NCBI GenBank assembly: GCA_937892155.1
Contig: CALAUG010000023.1
Location: 1 to 13,889 of the forward strand
Source of the DNA: an uncultured Bacteroidales bacterium
Lineage (GTDB): Bacteria; Bacteroidota; Bacteroidia; Bacteroidales; UBA1715
DNA: 13,889 nt
Direction: 5' to 3'
Shown here: piece by piece, positions 1 through 7,752 of the stretch
How positions within the stretch are numbered: the stretch's first letter is position 1
Layout of the letters: every line of letters begins with the position of its first letter
Position numbers and translations under genes: made by a program
The notes under the pieces: generated by a model
Told to the model about the DNA's origin: nothing
Seen by the model: only the letters and a program-made list of their open reading frames with translations
The model's database searches: none

Positions 1-2
1 CG

Positions 3-1955
3 GTTAAGGCTACTTGTACCGAGGATGGTAAGATTTCTTACTTCGCTGTGGCTACGTTCCAAACAGAGGAATATAAAGACACGGTTGAAACAATACTTCC
101 TGCTATCAACCACGACTTTGCTCTTGACAAATGGTTGTGGAGCGATGACAAGTCAACTGCCGAAGTTGCATTCATCTGCAAGAACGATAGTAACCATACA
201 GATACAGTTGTGGCAACAATCACAACTGATACAGTTAAGGCTACTTGTACTGAGGATGGTTTGGTTTCATACTATGCTGTGGCTACATTCCAATCAGAGG
301 AATATAAAGACACGGCAACAGTTACCATCCCAGCTATCAACCATGACTATGCTCTTGGCGAATGGACTTGGAAGGATGACAATTCTGAAGCAAGCGTCTC
401 ATTCGTTTGCAAGAACGACAACAGCCATGTTGAGAATGTTGATGCAACAATTACAACCGACACGGTTAAGGCTACTTGTACCGAGGATGGTAAGATTTCT
501 TACTTCGCTGTGGCTACATTCCAGTCAGAGGAATATAAAGACACGGTTGAAACGGTACTTCCTGCTATTAACCACGACTACGCTCTTGACAAATGGTTGT
601 GGAGCGATGACAAGTCAACTGCTCAGGCTGCATTCATTTGCAAGAACGATAGTAACCATGCCGACACAGTTGTGGCAACAATCACGACTGATACGGTTAA
701 GGCTACTTGTACCGAAGATGGTTTGATTTCTTACTATGCTGTGGCAACATTCCAATCAGAGGAATATAAAGACACGGTTTCTACGGTACTTCCTGCTATC
801 AACCACGACTACGCTCTTGGCGAATGGACTTGGAGCAACGACAACTCTGAAGCAAGCGTCTCATTCATCTGCCAGAATGATGAAACTCACATAGAAAATG
901 TTGATGCGGTAATCACAACTGACACAGTTAAGGTAACCTGCACAACCGATGGTAAGATTTCTTACTTCGCTGTTGCAACATTCAACGGAAATGATTACAA
1001 AGACACTGTTGTTACGACTGTTCCAGCTCTTAACCACGATTATGCTCTTGGCAAATGGACTTGGAATGAAGACAACTCCGAAGCAAGCGTTTCATTCATC
1101 TGCAAGAACGACGAAACTCATGTTGAAAACATTGACGCTGTTATAACGACCGATACGATTGCCGCTACGACGGACAAGAATGGTAAGATTACCTACACAG
1201 CTACTGCCGAATTCGATGGTGAAACGTACACCGACACGAAGGAGGACATCATTCCTGCCATCGGCCACGAATTCGTATTCGGAAAATGGTTGTGGGCTGA
1301 CGACAAGAAAGCATGTGCTGCAGTATTCAACTGCATCAACGAAGAAAATCATGCCGATACCATCGACGCGAAAGTTACTGCCGATACGCTTAAGGCTACC
1401 TGCCTTGCAGATGGTTTGATTACAAGCTACGCTGTGGCTACTTTCAACGGCAAGGATTACAAAGACACGGTTACAACTGTGCTTCCTGCCCTTAACCACG
1501 ACTACGCTCTTGGCGAATGGACATGGAAGGATGACAATTCTTCAGCAAGCGTTTCATTCATCTGCAATAATGATGAAACACACGTTGAAAATGTCGATGC
1601 AACTATCACAACCGATACGGTTAAAGCTACATGCGAAAATGACGGCTTGATTTCGTACTTCGCTGTGGCTACATTCCAGGGCGTTGATTACAAAGACACA
1701 GTAACAGCTACTATTCCTGCTACCGGTCACTCGTACGCATTCGGAAGCTGGTTGTGGAGTGACGATAAGTCGCAGTGTTCTGCTGTATTCGTCTGCGCTA
1801 ACGACAAACAGCATACAGATACAGTTTCAGCAGTTGTGACAAGCGACACTACGGCTGCAACGCTTACTGAAAACGGTAAGATTGTATTTGTAGCTGACGT
1901 TACGTACGAAGAAAGGAACTACAGCGACACCGTCGAAGTTGTACTTTACCCATCG
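3..1955 (+). repeat. 231-bp in-frame tandem repeats (eight full units plus partial ends)
   Basis: Units begin at 48, 279, 510, 741, 972, 1203, 1434 and 1665. All are exactly 231 bp with no indel. A partial unit precedes them (3-47) and a degenerate one follows (1896-1955). Two subtypes can be told apart: A (DKWLWSDDKS, NHTDTV) and B (GEWTWKDDNS, THVENVDA). The order is B-A-B-A-B-B-A-B-A, giving a 462-bp higher-order period. The 5' units are very close in DNA (units 1/3 and 2/4), while units 5-9 are more diverged. Confidence 0.95.
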
Positions 1956-3170
1956 CTTGCTTACGCTGACATCATCGGTTTGATTCAGGGTACATACTGC
2001 TTGACTACGTACTCTGGAGACGAGGCGAACAGACCAGCAAAAGATTTGTACTTCAAGTTCTACGGAACCGACACACTTACACAGGGACATTTTAACGATT
2101 TGAACTACAAGAACATCAATGCTGATGATTTGTCGAACATCGCAGTCCACAACAACAGAGTGACTTTCGACTACAAACCGAACACGACGTTCTCGTTCTC
2201 GCTCGACACAGCTTTGAACACCTGCACGAAAGTGACTGTCAAGAATTCCGCATTGAACCAGACTTGTATCCTAACCAAGACTGATACGGAAGAAGTTGAC
2301 ATTGCCGACATCTGGAATATCATCGAAGGTTCGTACATCAATGAACTTGGCAAGGTTCAAAACTTCATCATGGAACCTGATTCCGAAACGGGCAAAGATA
2401 TTCCTTGCTTCATGTGGGTTGACCAGTTCGATGGTGACGAGGGATTTGAAAACATCGACGGATACTTCCCGCTTGCTGGTGATGAATATGTCCGTATAGA
2501 AAAGACTGGCAACTACTACGATTTCATGGTCTCTGGCGATAAATATTTCACATTGACGATTGAAAACGATGTTGTTACAGGATTCATGACTTACGGATAC
2601 GACGATGAGGATGTATTCAAGGGTAATTACAAGAAACTTGCTTATAGCGATATTCTTGAAGATGTACAAGGAATTTATAACCTAACGGCTGTCAATGGAG
2701 AACCTAAGACTGGCAATGTTCAGGTTGAATTTGAGGACGAGGAGTTCATCATCATCAGAAACGGAAAGACAGAGCAGAAAACTCTAGTAGAAAACATTTC
2801 TCAGATTATGTACACGAGCGACAGCATCGCAGTAATATTCAAGGATAATTCAATGTTCTCTTTCAATGTTGACAATGACACCATCACTAAAGTTACATTG
2901 ATAAGTGGTGACAACGTGCTTGAGTTCGCTCCAGACAAATTGGTTCCAGAAGCTGTTGATGAATTGACTGACAACATAAAAGTATTTGTTAGAAACAATG
3001 AAATTGTGGTTTCAGGGTTGTCTCACGAGGATGTCGTTACAATCTACGCTGTAAACGGCAAATTGCTATACAAACAGTTGCAGACGGTTGAGACAAACAC
3101 TTACGAAATCTATGTTGGTGGCATTTACTTTGTGAAGGTTGGCAATAGAACATACACGGTGTTGTACTAA
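3..3170 (+). CDS. Repetitive exported protein with T9SS-type C-terminal sorting domain (5' partial)
   Basis: The frame is open from the first bases, so the true start and any signal peptide lie upstream. The GTG at 48 is an internal Val codon in a repeat, not a start. Visible in order: eight 77-residue beta-rich units (48-1895) plus pieces on both sides; three weakly similar modules of about 113 residues starting near 1962, 2301 and 2643; and a final ~66 residues (from about 2970) with the pattern of a type A sorting domain (IYAVNGKLLY, then GGIYFVKVGN). The units carry an ATCTEDG / YKDT / NHDY / WTW pattern like repeats in large surface proteins of gut bacteria. Family knowledge says such a tail directs export through T9SS and surface attachment. 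The role is inferred to be adhesion or surface display; no catalytic domain is visible. It ends 3' in a bidirectional terminator. Confidence 0.85.
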   Translation, partial: VKATCTEDGKISYFAVATFQTEEYKDTVETILPAINHDFALDKWLWSDDKSTAEVAFICKNDSNHTDTVVATITTDTVKATCTEDGLVSYYAVATFQSEEYKDTATVTIPAINHDYALGEWTWKDDNSEASVSFVCKNDNSHVENVDATITTDTVKATCTEDGKISYFAVATFQSEEYKDTVETVLPAINHDYALDKWLWSDDKSTAQAAFICKNDSNHADTVVATITTDTVKATCTEDGLISYYAVATFQSEEYKDTVSTVLPAINHDYALGEWTWSNDNSEASVSFICQNDETHIENVDAVITTDTVKVTCTTDGKISYFAVATFNGNDYKDTVVTTVPALNHDYALGKWTWNEDNSEASVSFICKNDETHVENIDAVITTDTIAATTDKNGKITYTATAEFDGETYTDTKEDIIPAIGHEFVFGKWLWADDKKACAAVFNCINEENHADTIDAKVTADTLKATCLADGLITSYAVATFNGKDYKDTVTTVLPALNHDYALGEWTWKDDNSSASVSFICNNDETHVENVDATITTDTVKATCENDGLISYFAVATFQGVDYKDTVTATIPATGHSYAFGSWLWSDDKSQCSAVFVCANDKQHTDTVSAVVTSDTTAATLTENGKIVFVADVTYEERNYSDTVEVVLYPSLAYADIIGLIQGTYCLTTYSGDEANRPAKDLYFKFYGTDTLTQGHFNDLNYKNINADDLSNIAVHNNRVTFDYKPNTTFSFSLDTALNTCTKVTVKNSALNQTCILTKTDTEEVDIADIWNIIEGSYINELGKVQNFIMEPDSETGKDIPCFMWVDQFDGDEGFENIDGYFPLAGDEYVRIEKTGNYYDFMVSGDKYFTLTIENDVVTGFMTYGYDDEDVFKGNYKKLAYSDILEDVQGIYNLTAVNGEPKTGNVQVEFEDEEFIIIRNGKTEQKTLVENISQIMYTSDSIAVIFKDNSMFSFNVDNDTITKVTLISGDNVLEFAPDKLVPEAVDELTDNIKVFVRNNEIVVSGLSHEDVVTIYAVNGKLLYKQLQTVETNTYEIYVGGIYFVKVGNRTYTVLY

Positions 3171-3212
3171 TTAGGAGTTAAGATGTAAGAATTAAGAGTT
3201 TAGGAATAAGAA
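3171..3212 (+). repeat. Degenerate heptanucleotide array after the stop codon
   Basis: The sequence right after the stop parses into six heptads: TTAGGAG, TTAAGAT, GTAAGAA, TTAAGAG, TTTAGGA, ATAAGAA. It is the degenerate counterpart, in inverted orientation, of the cleaner array at 3464-3540. Confidence 0.65.
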
Positions 3213-3220
3213 GTAAATGT

Positions 3221-3245
3221 AGAGACGCCGATTTATCGCGTCTCT
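3221..3245. repeat. REP-like palindrome (AGAGACG...CGTCTCT)
   Basis: AGAGACG (3221-3227) pairs with CGTCTCT (3239-3245). An inner CGAT/ATCG pairing (3229-3238) follows one bulged C. It has no T-tract of its own. Similar GAGACGC palindromes are, from memory, common between genes in several phyla. A dispersed REP-type element is the likely class. Confidence 0.55.
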
Positions 3246-3263
3246 TGAAAATTAAGAAGTATA

Positions 3264-3303
3264 AAAACGAAAGCCGAAACTTAGTTTCGGCTTTCGTTTT
3301 TTT
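3264..3303. terminator. Strong bidirectional intrinsic terminator
   Basis: A perfect 17-bp stem (3264-3280 with 3284-3300) has a 3-nt loop and a GCCGAAAC core. The T-run continues to 3303 on the plus strand, and there is a T5 run on the minus strand. It sits between convergent genes, so it can end transcripts of both the repeat protein and the prfB/kinase operon. Confidence 0.9.
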
Positions 3304-3370
3304 GCATTGCGCATTATTGTTTCCTCGTTATAAAATCCCTACAACGGAACCATCATCCCCTATCAGGTCG

Positions 3371-3424
3371 CACAAAATGAATGGGTTTTGATATATGCAA
3401 CCCCGCTGGGGTTGTTGTTTTGTG
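3371..3424. repeat. Nested inverted repeat with CAACCCC-GCT-GGGGTTG core
   Basis: Inner arms are CAACCCC (3398-3404) and GGGGTTG (3408-3414) with a GCT loop. Outer arms are CACAAAA (3371-3377) and TTTTGTG (3418-3424). The asymmetric internal loop makes this more like a dispersed structured element than a terminator. Confidence 0.5.
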
Positions 3425-3463
3425 TTGGAATGCTTTTTTTATTGATATGAAAATCCTAACGGA

Positions 3464-3540
3464 GTTTTTAATTCTTAACACTTATCTCCTATCTCTTAAT
3501 TCTTAATTCTTAATTCTTAATTCTTATCTCCTACCTCTAA
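3464..3540 (-). repeat. Heptanucleotide TAAGAAT array overlapping the kinase stop codon
   Basis: Read on the minus strand from 3540: TTAGAGG, TAGGAGA, TAAGAAT four times, TAAGAGA, TAGGAGA, TAAGTGT, TAAGAAT, TAAAAAC. That is eleven heptads without a phase break. The array starts inside the last codons of the sugar kinase and supplies its TAA stop. Confidence 0.85.
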
Positions 3541-4416
3541 ATAATTGTCCATAGACAGACAGACTTTTCCAGCACAGGAAATGGCAAACGGAATCGTTTT
3601 ATTCCAAAAATCAACAGATACTTTAGTAATATCGTTTTTAGTCACTTTAGCCTGCGCCAAACTATGCAACACACCAGCATTGAAAGTATCGCCTGCTCCT
3701 ATTGTACTTACAGGATTTATTTGTGGTACAGGATATGACAAACACATATCCGCTGTTTTTAGAATGACATCAAATTTATTTTGTGTAAACACAAGGGTTT
3801 GTACCCCATATTTTTGCAATTCACAAAAGACAGAATTCACCTCAGCTGTTCCAAAAATAGCTGTTGCATCTTCGTCGGACAAATGCACAATATCGGCAAA
3901 CCGCAAATTTTCGATAAGAAAAGTATATTTTTGAGAATGAACATCCAATGTCTTTCTCATATTGGGATCGTACATAATGAGAACATTCTGTGCCGAGGCT
4001 TTTTGCAACAACGACACCACGCTATGACGCACGCGGTCATTCAATGCGAACGAAGACGAGAAAAGGACGATATCGGAAGGAGAAAACTCAAAGTCGTCAA
4101 CAATCATAGGGTCAGTAAATTCTTTATAGAACTGATATTTAGCATCGTTATTCTCATTCAAGAAAGCCAATGCCAACGACGTTTTTTTATCTTGATATTG
4201 AACCAAATGTGCAGTATCCACCCCATTTTCGTGCAAAAACGACGTACACCAGGCCCCTAATTCATCGTTACCAATTTCAGAGATGAACGACACTGAATTT
4301 CCCAAACGTCCGAGACTCACCGACGTGTTCAATGCAGACCCACCGACTTTTGCTGCCTGTGGCTGCATATTCTTGAAAATCATATCTATGACTGTTTCTC
4401 CAATTGTGTATATCAT
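3517..4416 (-). CDS. PfkB-family carbohydrate kinase (fructokinase-like)
   Basis: A 299-residue protein of the ribokinase/PfkB fold, usual length for the family. It has the N-terminal sugar-site glycine motif (GGSALN, residues 25-30) and the C-terminal PfkB signature GAGDTF (240-245), whose Asp243 is the expected catalytic base. It would phosphorylate a sugar or similar alcohol with ATP in the cytoplasm. Fructose is the first guess from overall resemblance, but the substrate cannot be fixed from sequence. The ATG overlaps the prfB stop as ATGA, which implies translational coupling as the last gene of the operon. The final residues (LEVGDKN) are encoded by the start of a heptanucleotide array. 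Confidence 0.88.
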   Translation of the reverse strand: MIYTIGETVIDMIFKNMQPQAAKVGGSALNTSVSLGRLGNSVSFISEIGNDELGAWCTSFLHENGVDTAHLVQYQDKKTSLALAFLNENNDAKYQFYKEFTDPMIVDDFEFSPSDIVLFSSSFALNDRVRHSVVSLLQKASAQNVLIMYDPNMRKTLDVHSQKYTFLIENLRFADIVHLSDEDATAIFGTAEVNSVFCELQKYGVQTLVFTQNKFDVILKTADMCLSYPVPQINPVSTIGAGDTFNAGVLHSLAQAKVTKNDITKVSVDFWNKTIPFAISCAGKVCLSMDNYLEVGDKN

Positions 4417-5514
4417 TGCTCGTTTGTTGGATTTGACAAATACATCAAATATTCTTTTATAAACATATTCAAATCGCCGTCCAATACAGCCTGCGTGTTT
4501 GATGTTTCGTAGTTAGTACGCACATCTTTCACCAGTTTGTATGGATGCAACACATAATTTCGAATCTGTGAGCCCCACTCTATTTTTAATTTCTCTCCAT
4601 TACGTGCTGCCTGCTCTTCCTCGCGTTTACGTAGTTCCATTTGGTACAACTGTGATTTCAACAAAGCCAATGCTTTTTCCCTATTCTGCAACTGGGAACG
4701 TGTTTCCATATTTTCTATCACAATACCCGTTGGCTTATGGCGAAGTCGAACTGCAGTTTCCACTTTATTGACATTCTGCCCACCTGCACCACTTGAGCGA
4801 TAGGTATCCCATTCCAAATCGGCTGGATTAATGACAATTTCTATCGTATCGTCAATCATTGGCACCACATCAACCGAAGCAAATGACGTATGCCGGCGTG
4901 CACCAGCATCAAACGGAGAAATTCGAACTAATCGATGTACCCCAGCCTCGCCTTTTAAATAGCCGTATGCATAATCTCCGACAAACTCTATTGTTGCCGA
5001 ACTAATGCCCGCTATATCGCCGTCCTGAATATCAATAGTATTGATTTTATAGCCATTTTCTTCACCCCATCGCGTGTACATTCTTAAGAGCATAGCAGCC
5101 CAATCGTGACTTTCCGTACCACCAGCCCCTGGATTTATTTTTAGGACAGCTCCAAACTGGTCTTCCTCTTTTTGAAGCATATTCTTAAACTCCAACGACT
5201 CAACTAATTTTTCCGCAACAGTATATTGATTTTCAACATCTTCCATAGTTGCTTCTCCGTCTTTCAGAAAGTCGCACAGAACCTGCAAATCTTCAACAGC
5301 CTTTTCAACCTCAGCATACGCAACAGTCCACTTTTTGATAGACGTAACTTTTTTCATCTGTTGCTCCGCCTTTTTGGGATCATCCCAAAATGCAGGATCA
5401 TGTGTTTTTTGTTCCTCTTCTTCGAGACGTATCAAACGGTTGTCTATGTCAAAGATGCCTCCTTAACGCCTGCTGGCGATTCACAATCTCTTTAACTTGG
5501 TCTATGGTAATCAT
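4413..5514 (-). CDS. prfB: Peptide chain release factor 2 with programmed +1 frameshift
   Basis: RF2 reads UGA and UAA stops and releases the finished peptide. The ATG at 5514 opens a 21-codon frame (MITIDQVKEIV...) that ends at an in-frame TGA (5451-5449). Translation resumes in the +1 frame at GAC (5450-5448), giving about 366 residues, the normal RF2 length. The stop-recognition tripeptide SPF lies near residues 199-201 and the catalytic GGQ near 244-246, in GAGGQNVNK. A scan without frameshifting would start at an internal TTG (5435) and lose 26 residues. The ATG is 4 nt after the recX stop, and the stop overlaps the kinase start, so the gene is mid-operon. Regulation is by autogenous frameshifting: low RF2 favours the shift. 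Confidence 0.97.
5448..5465 (-). promoter_or_regulatory. RF2 programmed +1 frameshift site with internal Shine-Dalgarno
   Basis: On the minus strand it reads AAGGAGGCATCTTTGAC. The SD-like AGGAGG (5463-5458) is followed by one codon (CAT), the slippery CTT (5454-5452), the TGA stop (5451-5449) and a C. This is the same arrangement as the well-studied E. coli prfB site. The downstream frame continues directly into conserved RF2 sequence. Confidence 0.96.
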
Positions 5515-5518
5515 ACTA

Positions 5519-5995
5519 TTATTTTTTTATGATATTTTCAACACACAAAAGCGACACCTCCATTTCGTATCCGCGTCCTTGTGCAAATTGTAATAGTTTA
5601 TTTTTTAATTCATACTCATCGTCACACTTCAGCTGGCTCCTTTTCTTCTGCAACTCTTTCTCTATCGTTTGTTTGTAATCAACAGTTTCAAAAAAAGCAT
5701 CCATTGATTTTGTAATTGCGGAGTCTTTAAAGCCTTTTTGCAGCAGATTATAACGAATCTTTATTTTACCCCATTTATTATATAAGAACTTGCCACGAAT
5801 ATAGGCAGACACGTATCTATCACTGGAAATAAAGCCATCATCTTCCAATCTTTTGATGATTTTTTTTGACTCATTTGCCGAAATCGCCCATTGTTGCAAT
5901 TTTTTCCGCACGTCAAACTCACTTCGTTCCATTTTGGAACAATACGACATGAGTTTACTTAACGCATGTTCAGGTGTTACTATAAGCGTATTCAT
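5519..5995 (-). CDS. recX: RecX-family regulatory protein
   Basis: A 158-residue mostly helical protein with the RecX pattern: an N-terminal C-x2-MERSEFDVRKKL stretch (about residues 19-33), GFISSDRYVSAYIRGK in the middle (about 54-69), then KWGKIKIRYNLLQKG. RecX proteins bind RecA filaments and limit recombinase activity. No recA is in the window. The start codon overlaps the previous stop as TAATG, and the stop is 4 nt before prfB, so it is probably made by reinitiation within the operon. Length fits short Bacteroidota RecX proteins. The alternative, a generic helical regulator, is less likely given the motifs. Confidence 0.85.
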   Translation of the reverse strand: MNTLIVTPEHALSKLMSYCSKMERSEFDVRKKLQQWAISANESKKIIKRLEDDGFISSDRYVSAYIRGKFLYNKWGKIKIRYNLLQKGFKDSAITKSMDAFFETVDYKQTIEKELQKKRSQLKCDDEYELKNKLLQFAQGRGYEMEVSLLCVENIIKK

Positions 5996-7665
5996 TACAA
6001 ATCGTCAATTATCATCAAATCATCGACTTGCAATGTCGCATCAAGTTCTATTTCTTTTTTCTCGCTTGACGACTCTACCGAGATAGTTTTCTGAATACGC
6101 AAATAATCAGGACAGACAAATTCTATACGATAATTTCCTGCTGACAAATTACATTCGTAAAAGCCTTCTTCGTCAGGTTTAACTTCCTTTATAACAACAC
6201 CAGAAATAGTATTACGAATCTGAATGCTTGCCTTTTGATAGTTTGCAACTTTTTTATCCTCAAATGTTATGCGTCCTTTCAATTTTGCTGGTACAACAGC
6301 ATTTGGTTTCACATATTCAACTTGAAACATATCGACAGCACCAAATGTGAAATAACCTTCGTTATATGCCACGGAATAAAATCCTTGCTGGCCATCTTGT
6401 GCTGGCTTATAAAAATTATTATCTGCGGGAGTATTAATTGGATGTCCCAAGTTTTCTGGTTCAGACCATTTACCATCAGAACCAAGCACCGACTTAAACA
6501 CATCAAAGCCACCCATATTGTAATGTCCTACCGACGTAAAATAAAGCGTTTTCCCATCAGCAAGAATATAAGGAGATGATTCATCATATTCGGTATTGAT
6601 TTCCGGACCCAAATTTTGCAAAGACGACCATGAGCCATTTTTCAACTCACTTTTCCACAAATCAAAACCACCAAAACCATCTGATTTATTTGAAGCTATC
6701 AACAACGTATTACCATCTTTTGATACCGCAGCCTGAATAATTTTTGCATCTGGCACATTGATGGTTTTATCGAACTTTTTCATTGGTTCCCACGATGCCC
6801 TTGCATTTGCACGCGTACTATAGTACAACACACCTCCCTGCAAAATATCGGACATGTCTTCGCAATTTTCGTGACGGCATAAAAGCATATATGTGCCTTC
6901 ATCATTCACACTTAACACGCTGCAATGCCCAAACGTTCGTAAATCAAAGGAAATATCGACAGGAGAAGACCAACGTTCACCGCCAAGAAATTTGGTTGCG
7001 TATATGCGAAGTTTTTTCTCCACACCGCCTTCAGAACCATCTTTATAAATCACCTGTTGCATTTCCAAGCGGGTAAAGAACAGCTGTTTTCCATCGCCTG
7101 TCGGACAAGGATTAAAATCGTTATATTCCGTATTCAGCACATTTCCAATATTGAAAATTTCAACAGGTACTGGTTTTCTAATAATTTCCGCAGCTGTACG
7201 GCACGATATCATCTCACGCATAGCACATTTACGAGCCTGCAATTCATTTGGCGAAAGTCTATCAATATACTGTTGATATGCTTCCACACCTTCGTCATAA
7301 AACTTATTGGTATGATACGCACGCGCCAAAGCATACCAGGCAATAATCGGCGCCTTACGTTCCGATGCAGAACCTTCAATATAATCTACAGTAACTTCTT
7401 TTACTGCTTTTTTCAAATAATTGATAGAACGACCAGCCTCAAATGGCAGACGTTGGTAGCACACACCAATTTTATAATTGACATTGCAATTTTCTGGGTC
7501 CTCTTTTAAGATGTCTTTGTATAACTTCATAGCCATCTCATAATCCCCATTAAAAAAATAATACTCCGCTTCCAACCGCACCGATTGCAGTCTATCTGAA
7601 TCCGTTTGTGCCATAATTGCCGATGACACAAGCGCAAATAACAACAAGCAACGAAGAAATCTCAT
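5995..7665 (-). CDS. PorE-like TPR / PD40 beta-propeller / carboxypeptidase-regulatory-like envelope protein
   Basis: A 556-residue exported protein. A signal peptide covers about residues 1-19 (RFLRCLLLFALVSSAIMAQ). A TPR-like helical region follows (about 25-160), then WD40-like PD40 repeats (about 170-440, for example DGNTLLIASNKSDGFGGFDLW and DGKTLYFTS), then a small beta-sandwich like a carboxypeptidase regulatory domain (about 450-540). This is the order of the T9SS protein PorE and its relatives, but the C-terminal OmpA-like peptidoglycan-binding domain is absent. The protein ends with VDDLMIIDDL. There is no lipobox Cys after the signal. It is the first gene of the recX-prfB-kinase operon, with a -7 box 17 nt upstream. 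A periplasmic scaffold role is inferred; membership of T9SS is not proven. Confidence 0.8.
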   Translation of the reverse strand: MRFLRCLLLFALVSSAIMAQTDSDRLQSVRLEAEYYFFNGDYEMAMKLYKDILKEDPENCNVNYKIGVCYQRLPFEAGRSINYLKKAVKEVTVDYIEGSASERKAPIIAWYALARAYHTNKFYDEGVEAYQQYIDRLSPNELQARKCAMREMISCRTAAEIIRKPVPVEIFNIGNVLNTEYNDFNPCPTGDGKQLFFTRLEMQQVIYKDGSEGGVEKKLRIYATKFLGGERWSSPVDISFDLRTFGHCSVLSVNDEGTYMLLCRHENCEDMSDILQGGVLYYSTRANARASWEPMKKFDKTINVPDAKIIQAAVSKDGNTLLIASNKSDGFGGFDLWKSELKNGSWSSLQNLGPEINTEYDESSPYILADGKTLYFTSVGHYNMGGFDVFKSVLGSDGKWSEPENLGHPINTPADNNFYKPAQDGQQGFYSVAYNEGYFTFGAVDMFQVEYVKPNAVVPAKLKGRITFEDKKVANYQKASIQIRNTISGVVIKEVKPDEEGFYECNLSAGNYRIEFVCPDYLRIQKTISVESSSEKKEIELDATLQVDDLMIIDDL

Positions 7666-7682
7666 TATAACCTTAATTTGCT

Positions 7683-7690
7683 CAAATATA
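7683..7690 (-). promoter_or_regulatory. Bacteroidota -7 box for the PorE-like operon
   Basis: TATATTTG on the minus strand matches TAnnTTTG exactly, 17 nt before the ATG. No clear TTTG -33 box is visible. It would give a short leader and drive all four operon genes. Confidence 0.65.
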
Positions 7691-7752
7691 AGAATTATGC
7701 AGAAACCATATTGTTGGACAGAGATTTTTTTTAAGGAATCAAGATTACTATC

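Noticed and set aside
25..726. Long plus-strand frame overlapping the repeat array, and similar antisense frames (1092-1499, 1554-1814, 2271-2669)
   Set aside because: They are out-of-frame shadows produced by periodic, stop-poor repeat DNA; the protein-like domain structure is in the frame 3-3170.
48..1895. CRISPR or satellite interpretation of the tandem repeats
   Set aside because: Units are 231 bp, contiguous, in frame and protein-coding, without spacers.
3464..3540. CRISPR-like array or regulatory RNA in the TAAGAAT repeats
   Set aside because: There are no spacers and the unit is only 7 bp; it is a simple tandem repeat.
4413..5435. prfB starting at the TTG at 5435
   Set aside because: The conserved N terminus continues upstream through the CTTTGAC frameshift site to the ATG at 5514.
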